From: Sciscionella marina DSM 45152
GTDB taxonomy: Bacteria > Actinomycetota > Actinomycetes > Mycobacteriales > Pseudonocardiaceae
DNA: 64,000 nt
Direction of reading: 5' to 3'
Assembly (NCBI RefSeq): GCF_000379465.1
Contig: NZ_KB905404.1
Span: 1 to 64,000 of the forward strand
Positions within the stretch are counted from its first letter, which is position 1; every line of letters starts with the position of its first letter. The position numbers and the translations under genes were made by a program. Shown here piece by piece: positions 1-7,613 of the stretch. The notes under the pieces are model-generated. The model saw only the letters and a program-made list of their open reading frames with translations, did not search any database and was not told the DNA's origin.

Positions 1-20
1 AGAGATGGTTTCAAAATGAT
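1..20 (+). repeat. Left terminal inverted repeat of the IS
   Basis: AGAGATGGTTTCAAAATGAT. It matches the reverse complement of 869-888 at 19 of 20 positions. Confidence 0.9.
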
Positions 21-826
21 GTCGTGAGTGTTCGGTGGCAGATGAGGACGCAGGCGAGTTTGAGGAGGCTGTAGTGGATGTCGGCTCGGCGTTCGTAGCG
101 GGTGCGGAGGCGTTTGTATTGGTGTAGCCAGGCGAATCCGCGTTCGACGACCCAGCGGTGTTTGCCGAGTCCGGAGCCGTGTTTGGTGTTGCGGCGCGCG
201 ATTTTCGGGATGATTCCTCGGTTCCGGAGCCTCGCGCGGTGGGGGTCGGAATCGTAGCCGCGGTCGGCGAACAGCCATCGGGGCCGGGTAAATGGGTTAC
301 CGCGTTTCCCTCGAATGACCGGAAGCTGATCCATGAGTGGGAACAGTTGGGTACTATCGTGAACGTTGCCGCCGGTCAGTGTAACTGCGAGCGGAATGCC
401 GGTGCCGTCGGTGATCAGGTGGTGCTTCGATCCGGGGCGTCCACGGTCAACCGGAGACGGCCCCGACAGCGTCGCCCCCTTTAACGCCCGCACATGCGAA
501 CCGTCTACCACTGCAGTCTCCAACTCGAGCACATCCAGTGCGCGCAGGTGGTCGAGCAGGATTTCGTGCACGATGTCGAACACCTCCGCGTCCGTCCACT
601 CCCGGAGCCTGCGCCAGCACGTGATCCCCGAACAACCGAAGACCTCTCGTGGTAACTGCTGCCAGGTGATACCGGTCTTGAGCACGAACACGATCCCGGC
701 CAGCGCGGCCCGATCGTCCACTGGTAACCGTCCCGGGAACCGTTGCCTGCGAACCGACCTTGGCGGCAGCACCGGCTCGACACGCGCCCACAACTCGTCC
801 GGAACAAGATCGGTAATCACCCGCAA
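11..826 (-). CDS. IS5-family DDE transposase
   Basis: A 271-residue transposase in a single uninterrupted frame, although IS427-type relatives are often split by a programmed frameshift. An N-terminal helix-turn-helix region is followed by the RNase H-like catalytic core. The acidic triad is visible in VVDGSH, FADRGYDS and VVERGFAWL. The protein fills almost the whole element between the inverted repeats, so the copy looks intact and potentially active. Whether it is expressed cannot be judged from sequence. Confidence 0.93.
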   Translation of the reverse strand: MRVITDLVPDELWARVEPVLPPRSVRRQRFPGRLPVDDRAALAGIVFVLKTGITWQQLPREVFGCSGITCWRRLREWTDAEVFDIVHEILLDHLRALDVLELETAVVDGSHVRALKGATLSGPSPVDRGRPGSKHHLITDGTGIPLAVTLTGGNVHDSTQLFPLMDQLPVIRGKRGNPFTRPRWLFADRGYDSDPHRARLRNRGIIPKIARRNTKHGSGLGKHRWVVERGFAWLHQYKRLRTRYERRADIHYSLLKLACVLICHRTLTTSF

Positions 827-868
827 AGGGTCTCAACATGGCTCAACCCCAACCAAAACGACACGCCG

Positions 869-888
869 ATCATTTTGAAACGATCTCT
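869..888 (-). repeat. Right terminal inverted repeat of the IS
   Basis: ATCATTTTGAAACGATCTCT, the partner of positions 1-20 with one mismatch. It fuses directly to the interrupted neighbouring gene. Confidence 0.9.
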
Positions 889-1275
889 GAGATGGTCGCC
901 GCTATCGGACGCCAGGTCGATGGCAACGACAAACCGGCAATCGTCGGGGCATTCACGCTTCATATAGTTGTAGTGACATGCGAGCCTGAACACCGGGTCG
1001 ATGACCTCACGCACGCAAGTGTCATAGACTGCGTCCCGCTCGGGAATTCCGGATACCTGTATCGCGAGAACCGTATTGGCTTCCGTTTGGCGCACGGCGA
1101 CACTGAATTCAACCGACGGTATGAGCAGCCCATCGGATTGAACATCGCGCAGGTCCTGTAGCAGACGGTCGGCAACCTGATGCAGATCCAGTCCGGCGGT
1201 TTCATCGTAGTCGTCACCGATCAAGAAGTCGTCATCGGGCGTGGCGATTTGTTCTTGTGATTCGTCAATAGACAT
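889..1275 (-). pseudogene. Unknown protein, C-terminus cut off by the IS
   Basis: The frame starts at ATG 1275 with a GGAG site 7 bases upstream; an ATG at 1287 lacks such a site. About 130 native residues remain, rich in acidic residues at the start, with a conserved-looking centre (QVSGIPERDAVYDT, RLACHYNYMKRECPDDC). The frame then enters the IS terminal repeat and ends inside the IS at 817, which adds a foreign tail. I do not recognise the family. It is probably a broken accessory gene. Confidence 0.7.
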
Positions 1276-1610
1276 GAATAGCTCCATTTCTGATCATCCC
1301 ATCGAATGTGTCCGCATGGATTCGGCGATGCGAACACGTCCATGGACGCTCGGTTCGCATGAAATGTCAAATAGGCGAACCGATATTAACCCAATCCGGT
1401 CCATGGGAACCGGCGGTTGGTAATGCCACCGGGGGCCACGATGGAAATGGCCACACACGAGACGGTCGTCTTGTTCGTATGGTTACTTGACATGGGGGCA
1501 GGGATGGAGCGTCCATGGTTGTGTGGCCCGAACATCCGGATGCGCACCGACGGGCTACGCCCTGGCCGGGGCATGACCATCCATTGAACAACTATGATCG
1601 GGAACTTGTC
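1276..1610. other. Intergenic region between divergent genes
   Basis: About 335 bases between the interrupted minus-strand gene and the plus-strand HTH gene. No coding frame has a ribosome site and protein-like composition. It must hold both promoters, but I could not fix a clear -35/-10 pair. Confidence 0.5.
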
Positions 1611-2339
1611 ATGTCCTACAACGAGAATAAGACCATCGCCGACCCGGCTGCTGCCCAAACGGATCAAGAAACACGGGTATCCAGCACGGAAACCAGGCTG
1701 TGGTCAGTCCTGGAAAACCATCCCGGCGCGACCACTGCGAAACTAGCGCGGGCCGCCGGGATGGGACGATCGACCGCAGCGAAGATCCTGCCCCGCTGGG
1801 AGCGTGACAGCATCGTCACGCGTACCGAGGGCGAGAAACAGAGCGCACCGCACACATGGTCCATTCCGGACTCTGTCAAGACTGATGTCGGTGCCACGAC
1901 ACCGGTCGCCACAGGCGACGGCAACCTGGGGGCGTCAACCGAAGGCTCGTCGGAGGGCGGGAAGGCCCACTCGTTGGACGGGCAACGTGCCGGTGATACC
2001 GGTGACCATGAACACAAAACCAACATCGTCACCGCTGCTGCGGCGCCCATGGTCCCCCAGCGCGATGCACAGGGCGCACAACCGGATCAGGTCGTCAACG
2101 TGGCGGTGTCGGGGGACACGAGGAGGCTGCCGAAAGGAGGATTACGTGGGTTGGTGGAGGACTACCTCGCCGACCGTCCGGGGCAGAGTTTCGGTCCAGC
2201 ACAAATCGGCAAGGACCTCGCGCGCTCCGGTGGCGCGGTCAATAACGCGTTAGAGAAGCTCGTCGCCCAGGGCTACGCGATCAAGACCTGCGAGGCACCG
2301 AAGCGGTTCACCCATCACACCACGGAGAACGTGAAGTAG
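1611..2339 (+). CDS. Protein with two winged-helix domains
   Basis: The start is set at ATG 1611, with GGGA 8 bases upstream; upstream in-frame sequence looks non-coding. The 242-residue product has an N-terminal winged helix at about residues 25-75 (TKLARAAGM-type recognition region), a low-complexity linker of roughly 95 residues, and a second winged helix at about 173-242. The second domain (LRGLVEDYLADRP, RSGGAVNNALEKL) closely resembles the N-terminal domain of the AAA ATPase at 7614-8762. It is probably a DNA-binding regulator of the mobile element. The exact family is unknown. Confidence 0.75.
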   Translation: MSYNENKTIADPAAAQTDQETRVSSTETRLWSVLENHPGATTAKLARAAGMGRSTAAKILPRWERDSIVTRTEGEKQSAPHTWSIPDSVKTDVGATTPVATGDGNLGASTEGSSEGGKAHSLDGQRAGDTGDHEHKTNIVTAAAAPMVPQRDAQGAQPDQVVNVAVSGDTRRLPKGGLRGLVEDYLADRPGQSFGPAQIGKDLARSGGAVNNALEKLVAQGYAIKTCEAPKRFTHHTTENVK

Positions 2340-2967
2340 GTCAGTTCACACCCCCGGCGCACGTCGCATTGTTGTCACACGGTGTGTACCGGGTTCTCCT
2401 TGTGTCCCAACCCTTGTAAGTCCGCCAACGGATTTCGCCGACGCCTCGATGTCTGTCGCGCAAGGCGCGTGCGGTGGGTACCGTTCGTTTGTTTCCCGGG
2501 CAAGGGATTCGGCGGAGCTTTCAAGTTGAAGTTGACGCTCAGGCCCCGTGGAACCACGGCATTCGGTTGACTTCTGGTGGACATGCGGCAACGGAACCAA
2601 CGCGGGGGGCGAACGAAGCGGGCGTTCGAACGTGCTGTGGCTCGTGTGGCGCGGGTGCGTTCGCGCGACTGCTAGTCGGTACCCGCCTCCGGTCACCTTT
2701 CGGCGCCGCGACCGGCGGAACTGGATCGTCGGATTGTTGGCAACAGTGTTTGGCCGCGCGGTGGTGGTCCGTCCGATCACGCTCGGAAGCCGAGCCGAGG
2801 ACAGCCGCCGACGCGGCGGTCAGCTGCGGGTTTCTGAGCGTATCCCGCGCCCCTTTCGTGGCGTCCCAGTGCGCCTCGGCGTACAGGCGGTTCAGGTCGG
2901 GTAGCCCGGGGCCGAACGTCCATCCGAATTCGCGGCATTCTGCCTGTTGACTGAACTAACCGGCTTG
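2340..2967. other. Gene-poor stretch
   Basis: About 630 bases without a convincing gene. Long frames exist on both strands but consist mainly of Arg, Pro, Ala and Thr with no ribosome sites, as expected for GC-rich non-coding DNA. A 30-residue basic frame starting at ATG 2583 is the only mildly protein-like reading. The region may be eroded element DNA. Confidence 0.5.
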
Positions 2968-3126
2968 TTATGCCAGGTGGGCGGGCTGGGGCTCGAGCCG
3001 TTGCAGTCCGGTGTTCAGGCAACGGGCGATATCGCAGCGGGGTTGGTGGATCTTCCCGATTTCGACGCCACAGTCGGGGCACCATTGTTCAAGGTGGAAA
3101 TCGTCGGGTTCGGCGGCTGTGCTCAT
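2968..3126 (-). CDS. Small Cys-rich putative zinc-binding protein
   Basis: A 52-residue protein starting at ATG 3126, with AGGAG 7 bases upstream. It carries CPDCGVEIGKIHQPRCDIARC, a spaced Cys/His pattern expected to hold one zinc ion. The start overlaps the stop of the preceding small frame by ATGA, so it sits at the end of the minus-strand operon. Similar small proteins occur in actinomycete mobile elements as far as I recall. The function is unknown. Confidence 0.7.
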   Translation of the reverse strand: MSTAAEPDDFHLEQWCPDCGVEIGKIHQPRCDIARCLNTGLQRLEPQPAHLA

Positions 3127-3272
3127 GGTGTGCTCCTGGTGTTGTGGTCGGTCAGGAAGTCGGTCCATCGGTTGCCTGCTGCGGTGTATTTGCTGTGCTT
3201 TCGCGAACATCGCTTCAGCGGCGATGTAATGCTCGGTGGCCGCGATCGAGGTGCGGTGGCGGTGTGCGGCAT
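3123..3272 (-). CDS. Uncertain small ORF, possibly frameshifted gene
   Basis: ATG 3272 has AGGGGA 7 bases upstream and the frame ends with an ATGA overlap on the next gene, so signals at both ends look real (49 residues). Between about 3190 and 3265, however, a neighbouring frame reads far more like protein (TSIAATEHYIAAEAMFAKAQ), and the annotated frame resumes protein-like character near its end (AAGNRWTDFLTDH). Two compensating indels in a decayed gene would explain this. It is equally possible that only the short ORF is real. Confidence 0.35.
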   Translation of the reverse strand: MPHTATAPRSRPPSITSPLKRCSRKHSKYTAAGNRWTDFLTDHNTRSTP

Positions 3273-3325
3273 GGTCGGATCCCCTGGGTCGCGATGGCGG
3301 CGGGCCGGGCGTGGTGCTGGATGAG

Positions 3326-4141
3326 TTACACGGTGGTGAGCATGGCGCGGGCGCGGCGGTCGGCCATGACGGGGTGGGTCAGGTGGCGGTCGTCGTCCGC
3401 GATAGTGACGGTCACGCCGAAGCGGGGTGGCCATCCGTCTGGGTCGGCCCATCCGTAGAGGGTGGGAAGCGCGGACAGGGCCTGCACGGTGGCCTCGGCG
3501 GCGGGGTCGCCGTCGCGGTAGCCGAACACTTCGATCTGGATCTCGACAGCGGGCTCGTGGGCGGTGATGGCGTATCGCAAATGCGGCGAGAGCCGCGCGC
3601 GTAGCTCGGCGAGCTCGCGTAGCGGTGCTGGGCCTGCGGGCACGGTGAGATCGGTCAGGATCCGCAGCGCCAGCTGATGCAGGTCGTGGTTGTGGGTGTC
3701 ACCGAGCAGTGGCCCGTAGCGGCGACTGGTTGTGTCTGCTGCCTCGATTCCGGTGAAGCCGCACGAGTCGCGGCCGTGGGGGAAGACCACGGCGGATTGG
3801 TCGACTACGGGTGCCACGAAGGCGCCCGGGCGGACGAACCAGGGCTGGCCACGCATGGAGGTCCACACAGCGTCGGTGTCGAACGCGAGGACATGGTCGG
3901 TACCGTGGCTAGTGGGCCAGGGCCAGGGCCAGAGATCACCCGGGTAGGTCACCGTGCCGAGGTGGTGGGATTCGGCCTCGTTGAGGAAGGCGGTGACCAT
4001 GGTGGTGAACTCGCCCGCCGTGCTGGCCGAGGCGATGTCGTGGAGCGCGTCGCAGGCACAGTCTTGCAGGTGGATGGATCCGAGCCATTCGGCCTCGGCT
4101 CCGCGTCCGAGGTAGAAGTCGTTGGTTGTGGACGTGATCAT
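3326..4141 (-). CDS. Conserved unknown protein (DFYLGRG family)
   Basis: A 271-residue protein starting at ATG 4141. The N-terminus reads NDFYLGRGAEAEWLGSI, and a WPWPWPTSH segment lies near residue 75. The N-terminal 110 residues or so align with the upstream broken gene at 4138-4632, so the two are tandem paralogues. The upstream gene's stop overlaps this start (ATGA), which indicates translational coupling. No enzyme motif is recognised. It belongs to the same minus-strand operon as the MoxR-VWA pair. Confidence 0.75.
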   Translation of the reverse strand: MITSTTNDFYLGRGAEAEWLGSIHLQDCACDALHDIASASTAGEFTTMVTAFLNEAESHHLGTVTYPGDLWPWPWPTSHGTDHVLAFDTDAVWTSMRGQPWFVRPGAFVAPVVDQSAVVFPHGRDSCGFTGIEAADTTSRRYGPLLGDTHNHDLHQLALRILTDLTVPAGPAPLRELAELRARLSPHLRYAITAHEPAVEIQIEVFGYRDGDPAAEATVQALSALPTLYGWADPDGWPPRFGVTVTIADDDRHLTHPVMADRRARAMLTTV

Positions 4142-4632
4142 GACGGGCCTTTTTCTGGTGTGGTGGTGGTTTTTCCGGTGTGGGTGTCGCGCATGAGTGG
4201 CATGGGTACTGAGGGTGGTGCGGCGGGGTCTTGCAGCCATGCGTGGATATCGGGCGGGCCGAGTGGGTCGTCGCCTTCGGGGAGACGTGGTTTGGCGGGG
4301 TCGAGGCGGTGCCATGTGGTGCCGCCTCCGACGGTGAGGAACACGGCACCGGGGTGTGGGTCGTAGGTGATGATCCAGTCGCTGGTGTGGCTGGTACGCC
4401 ATGGTCACGGCCATCCGTAACCGCGTGGGTAGGCGCGGCCACATTGTTCGATCTCCCACTGCGCGAACAGCAGGGTGACCGCGCGACGGTAGGTCGTTTC
4501 GTCGGTGGCGGTCAGCGCGCAGTGTCCCGGTGGGAAGACCAGGAGGTCTCGTGGGTTGCAGTTCCATTGCAGCGAGCCGAGCCATTCGGCGTCTTTGCCG
4601 CATCCCACGTAGAAATCGGTTTTGTCTGACAT
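4138..4632 (-). pseudogene. DFYLGRG-family paralogue split by an in-frame TGA
   Basis: The frame starts at ATG 4632 (AGGA sites upstream) with TDFYVGCGKDAEWLGSL and stops after 75 residues at TGA 4405-4407. The same frame stays open for 88 more residues and ends at 4138 with an ATGA overlap on the next gene. Aligned to the paralogue, the TGA falls exactly on a Trp: WPWPWPTSH there, WP-stop-PWRTSH here. This is a TGG-to-TGA nonsense change in an otherwise intact gene. Readthrough or a sequencing error are alternatives. Confidence 0.8.
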
Positions 4633-5214
4633 CGGTCCTAGCTCCTGACGAACGTGGTGTACGGGTCGGGTGCGGCATGCGCGTACGCGCTGGCATAGGG
4701 GTGGGGTAGGTGGCGACTGCTTGGATCCGCTGCGGGCACTGGTGTGGGCTGGTCGTGGTGGTCGGTGCGGCGCAGCAGATAGGCCAGCACGATCACCGGG
4801 GTCCATGGCCCGGGTAACAGCACGGCGGCCACGGTCAGCGCGAGGCGGGTTTTCCGGTCGGCCATGAGGTTTCTCCTTCCAGGATGACGCTGCTGGTTGT
4901 GGGGTGTAGACGGGTCCACCGACGGCGAGGGCGAGGCGGCACCCGACGGAATCGCAGGCCTGCAGGTCCCAGAAGCCTCGGCGGATCGCTTGAGCCCCGA
5001 TCGGGTGCCCGATGACGGGCAGGGTGCTGTGGCAGACGATCCAGCTCTGGCGGGCGAGCGCCTCGGCGACGAGCTGGTCGTGGCGCCCGGGCGCGAGGTG
5101 CATGCGATTGCCGGGACGGAAGAGGCCCGTGTCGCCTTGGCGATCCAGCAGGCGTGGCATGCCGCTGGTGGTGTCGCGCACGTCTACGGGGCCGTCGGGT
5201 GGTGTGGTGTTCAT
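4405..5214 (-). CDS. Unknown protein whose frame runs on into the next genes
   Basis: The start at ATG 5214 overlaps the upstream stop (ATGA). The first 115 residues or so (to about 4866) look coding (RQSWIVCHSTLPVIGHP, FWDLQACDSVGCRLAL). Beyond that the frame has no stop and continues, with Arg/Pro-rich non-coding character, under a better-supported small gene in another frame (4638-4865), then joins in frame the split gene starting at 4632. The real gene probably lost its own stop or is frameshifted near its end; as written it would make a 269-residue run-on. Function unknown. Confidence 0.45.
   Translation of the reverse strand: MNTTPPDGPVDVRDTTSGMPRLLDRQGDTGLFRPGNRMHLAPGRHDQLVAEALARQSWIVCHSTLPVIGHPIGAQAIRRGFWDLQACDSVGCRLALAVGGPVYTPQPAASSWKEKPHGRPENPPRADRGRRAVTRAMDPGDRAGLSAAPHRPPRPAHTSARSGSKQSPPTPPLCQRVRACRTRPVHHVRQELGPMSDKTDFYVGCGKDAEWLGSLQWNCNPRDLLVFPPGHCALTATDETTYRRAVTLLFAQWEIEQCGRAYPRGYGWP
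4638..4865 (-). CDS. Small single-span membrane protein
   Basis: A 75-residue protein from ATG 4865 with AGGAG 8 bases upstream. A basic N-terminus (MADRKTR) precedes one hydrophobic segment (LALTVAAVLLPGPWTPVIVL), followed by a His/Pro-rich tail that is probably cytoplasmic. It ends 5 bases before the next gene starts. Small membrane proteins of this kind are common in actinomycete integrative elements. No specific role can be assigned. Confidence 0.6.
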   Translation of the reverse strand: MADRKTRLALTVAAVLLPGPWTPVIVLAYLLRRTDHHDQPTPVPAADPSSRHLPHPYASAYAHAAPDPYTTFVRS

Positions 5215-5740
5215 GGCTGCATGCCCCGACCGGTGTTCGCGGTCGGTACGGTTTCGGTGTCGGGACAAGCGCGCGGACAGTACCGGTGATGACCGGGGTC
5301 GCTATCACCGGGTGCGGTGCTAGCAGGTTTTCCGTGGGGATCGCTGGCCTGGCCGAGGTAGTACTCGCCGAGGTCGGCGAGGGTGGCGACGCGCACGACG
5401 GGCACCTGGGGTGCGTGGCATTCGGGGCATTCGCCGAGCATCAGCCAGGTCCACAACGGGTCGAACCCGGATAGGTCCGGAATGAAGCACCAGTGCCCCT
5501 CGTCGGTGGTGACTTCGATCAGGTCCCCCGGTATGTTGCGGGCAACGCCGTAGTGGCGGATCGGATCGTCGCGCACGGTCACGGCATCGATGTTGATCCC
5601 GAGGGCGGTGGCCAAGCATCCGGCGGTGATGGAGCGCCGATGCCATTGCAGGGCGAAGTCGTAGCGGTGGGCGAACTCGTGGGGGCGATGTCGCGGTAGC
5701 GGCGCGCGGCGCTGATGGCGCGGCGGATGAAGGTGGTCAT
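5211..5740 (-). pseudogene. Unknown protein with a frameshift in a C5 run
   Basis: ATG 5740 opens MTTFIRRAISAARRYRDIAP and then loses frame at five C residues (5681-5685). One extra C would join it to a long protein-like frame: HEFAHRYDFALQWHRRS, then the open frame that can otherwise start only at TTG 5615 and runs to 5211. The downstream part contains a CPECH motif. The end overlaps the next start by ATGA, so the 3' part is under coding selection. Either a real frameshift or a homopolymer sequencing error. Confidence 0.65.
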
Positions 5741-5817
5741 GGGCGAACGGTGTGTCCTTTCACAGGTTGTGGTGGGGTTTGGAGCGCGTAACTGGGGGTG
5801 TCCTGGGTGGGTCGGGG

Positions 5818-7563
5818 TCAGTGGGTGGCGCGTAGTGCGGTGGTGGCGGCGTGGCCGATGGCGCGCGCGGTGGTGGTCGGGTCGGTGAGGGTGTGCACGG
5901 TGGTGCCTGTCATCGGTTCATTTCCGGGTGAGTCCGGTGCCAGCCACAGCACCGCGCACCCGTTGGCGCGTAACCGGTCCAGCAGCTTCTGTCCGGGTTC
6001 TTTCGTGTCTATTTCGAAGCGCCCGTCGGACACGATGACCAGTAGGCGGGCCGCATCCGGGCTGGATAGGTCGAGGGCACCGTCGAGGGTGCTGATCGCC
6101 CGGTCGATCGGGTGCCCGCCTCCGGATGCGTGGAAGGTGGTCACCTGGTGGGGTGTGGTGCCCGGCCGGGTGATCGGTTCGACGATGCCGCCGAAGATCA
6201 CGGTGGCCGAGCTTGCGGGGACGGCGGTGTGGCGGGTGGCGTGCGCGAGGATCCAGGCCGTGGAGGCGACCGGTGCGGTGAAGCTACTCATCGATCCGGA
6301 TACGTCGCAGGCGATGGCGATGCGCAGCGGCGGTGCGGGCACGCACATGCGGGTGGTGCGGGTGAACGGTTCGGCGGTTGGGATGGCTCCGGCGGCGCGT
6401 TGTGCGTCGGCGGCGAGCGCGCCACGCATGCGCAACCGCCCTGGTGGTGTGGGTGAGGTGGTTTTCGTGGCGGTGCGTTCACGCGCTCCGGCGGTGGTCA
6501 GGGCGCGAGCCAGGTGCCGCGCGGCGCTGCGTTCCCCGGAGCGTGGGGTGCGTGTGCGGTGAATGTGGGTCAGCAACGACGGGGCACTGCCAGCGGCGAA
6601 AACCCCGTCTGCCGCGCTCTGCGCGTCCTGGCGTGCTTGTTGTTCGGCGGCACGCGTTTCGGCCTTGCGGGTTGCGGGGTCGGTCGGTGCGGGCTCACCG
6701 CTGACCGCGCGGGCGATCGCGGCGGCCGCACCCGCGATGGCCCGGGCCAGTTCGGATGGCGTCCCGTTGCCGCTGCCGTTGTTGGTAGCGGGGTCGGGGG
6801 TATTGGGTGGCTGGTTCGGGTCGGTACCGATCGCTTCGCACCAGCGGCGCCCGAGTTCGAGCATGGCTTCGGTGTTGTCGTCGGCGGTTGTGTGGGCGGT
6901 GCGCCAGATACGCCGTAGGGTTCTCAGGGTGTCGGTGCCGAGGATGCTGCGTGCTACGCGGTCGACCCGGGCGGTTTCGCGGTGGTTGAGTACACCTGCG
7001 TCCACCCGCGCCAGCAGGAGTGCGGCGCTTTGCGCGGCGTCGGGTGCGGTCATTGTCGGTGCGGTGGCGGAATTGTTGGCGTTCGTGTCGGAGAGGATGA
7101 GGTTGGTGGCGCTGGAGCGCAGCCAGTACCGGTCGCCCGGGCGGCGCTGGAGTTGACGTGCTTCGATGCGGGATTCCTCCAGGAGTGTGGCTGCCGCTGC
7201 CGCCCCGGGCGGCGTCCCGTCGGGTGCGCGCCAGCGCGAATGCGCGGCGTGCGCGCATTCGTGGGTCAGCAGTCCCCACAGGGTGCGGTAGCGGCGACGG
7301 TCCCCGACACGGTGCGGGGCAACGGTGGCGGGGTCGACCCCGGGGGTCAGGTGGGTGCCGTCGACTTCGATCGCGGCCAAGTCGGGGAAGAAACACGCTG
7401 GCGCACCGTGCCCCGCGCCTGGGGCGACGGTCACGATCAGATCGTCCCGGTCGGCGATGGTGGGCGCTTCGTTTCCGAAGGCGGCCGAGAGGCTCAGCCA
7501 TCCGGGTTGGGCGGGAAATACGGCGGTCGGGGCGGCTGTGCGGGTTGCTACGTGGGGGGTCAT
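5818..7563 (-). CDS. VWA-domain protein with HExxH motif (MoxR partner)
   Basis: A 581-residue protein. The N-terminal half holds HECAH at residues 101-105 followed by EESRIEARQ about 25 residues later, an arrangement seen in zinc metallopeptidases. The middle is Ala/Pro/Arg-rich. The C-terminal third is a von Willebrand A domain whose metal-binding DVSGSMS begins at residue 420. It lies 50 bases downstream of a MoxR-like AAA ATPase. Such pairs act as chaperone-like machines that insert metals or remodel proteins (CobS/CobT, CoxD/CoxE). The target here is unknown; peptidase activity is inferred only. Confidence 0.85.
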   Translation of the reverse strand: MTPHVATRTAAPTAVFPAQPGWLSLSAAFGNEAPTIADRDDLIVTVAPGAGHGAPACFFPDLAAIEVDGTHLTPGVDPATVAPHRVGDRRRYRTLWGLLTHECAHAAHSRWRAPDGTPPGAAAAATLLEESRIEARQLQRRPGDRYWLRSSATNLILSDTNANNSATAPTMTAPDAAQSAALLLARVDAGVLNHRETARVDRVARSILGTDTLRTLRRIWRTAHTTADDNTEAMLELGRRWCEAIGTDPNQPPNTPDPATNNGSGNGTPSELARAIAGAAAAIARAVSGEPAPTDPATRKAETRAAEQQARQDAQSAADGVFAAGSAPSLLTHIHRTRTPRSGERSAARHLARALTTAGARERTATKTTSPTPPGRLRMRGALAADAQRAAGAIPTAEPFTRTTRMCVPAPPLRIAIACDVSGSMSSFTAPVASTAWILAHATRHTAVPASSATVIFGGIVEPITRPGTTPHQVTTFHASGGGHPIDRAISTLDGALDLSSPDAARLLVIVSDGRFEIDTKEPGQKLLDRLRANGCAVLWLAPDSPGNEPMTGTTVHTLTDPTTTARAIGHAATTALRATH

Positions 7564-7613
7564 CGGCGGGCATCCCTTTCCGGGCGGTCGAAGGCGGGTG
7601 CGGTGTGCTGTGG

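Larger units (their letters stand above)
1..888 (-). mobile_element. IS5-family insertion sequence (IS427-like group)
   Basis: A complete small insertion sequence bounded by 20-bp terminal inverted repeats with one mismatch (1-20 and 869-888); the conserved core begins GAG as in the IS427 group of IS5. It holds one transposase gene on the minus strand. The left target flank lies outside the window, so a duplication cannot be tested. The right end interrupts the 3' end of the gene at 889-1275. Confidence 0.9.

Noticed and set aside
2548-2904. 118-codon plus-strand frame
   Set aside because: No ribosome site or recognisable fold; several other frames are equally open there.
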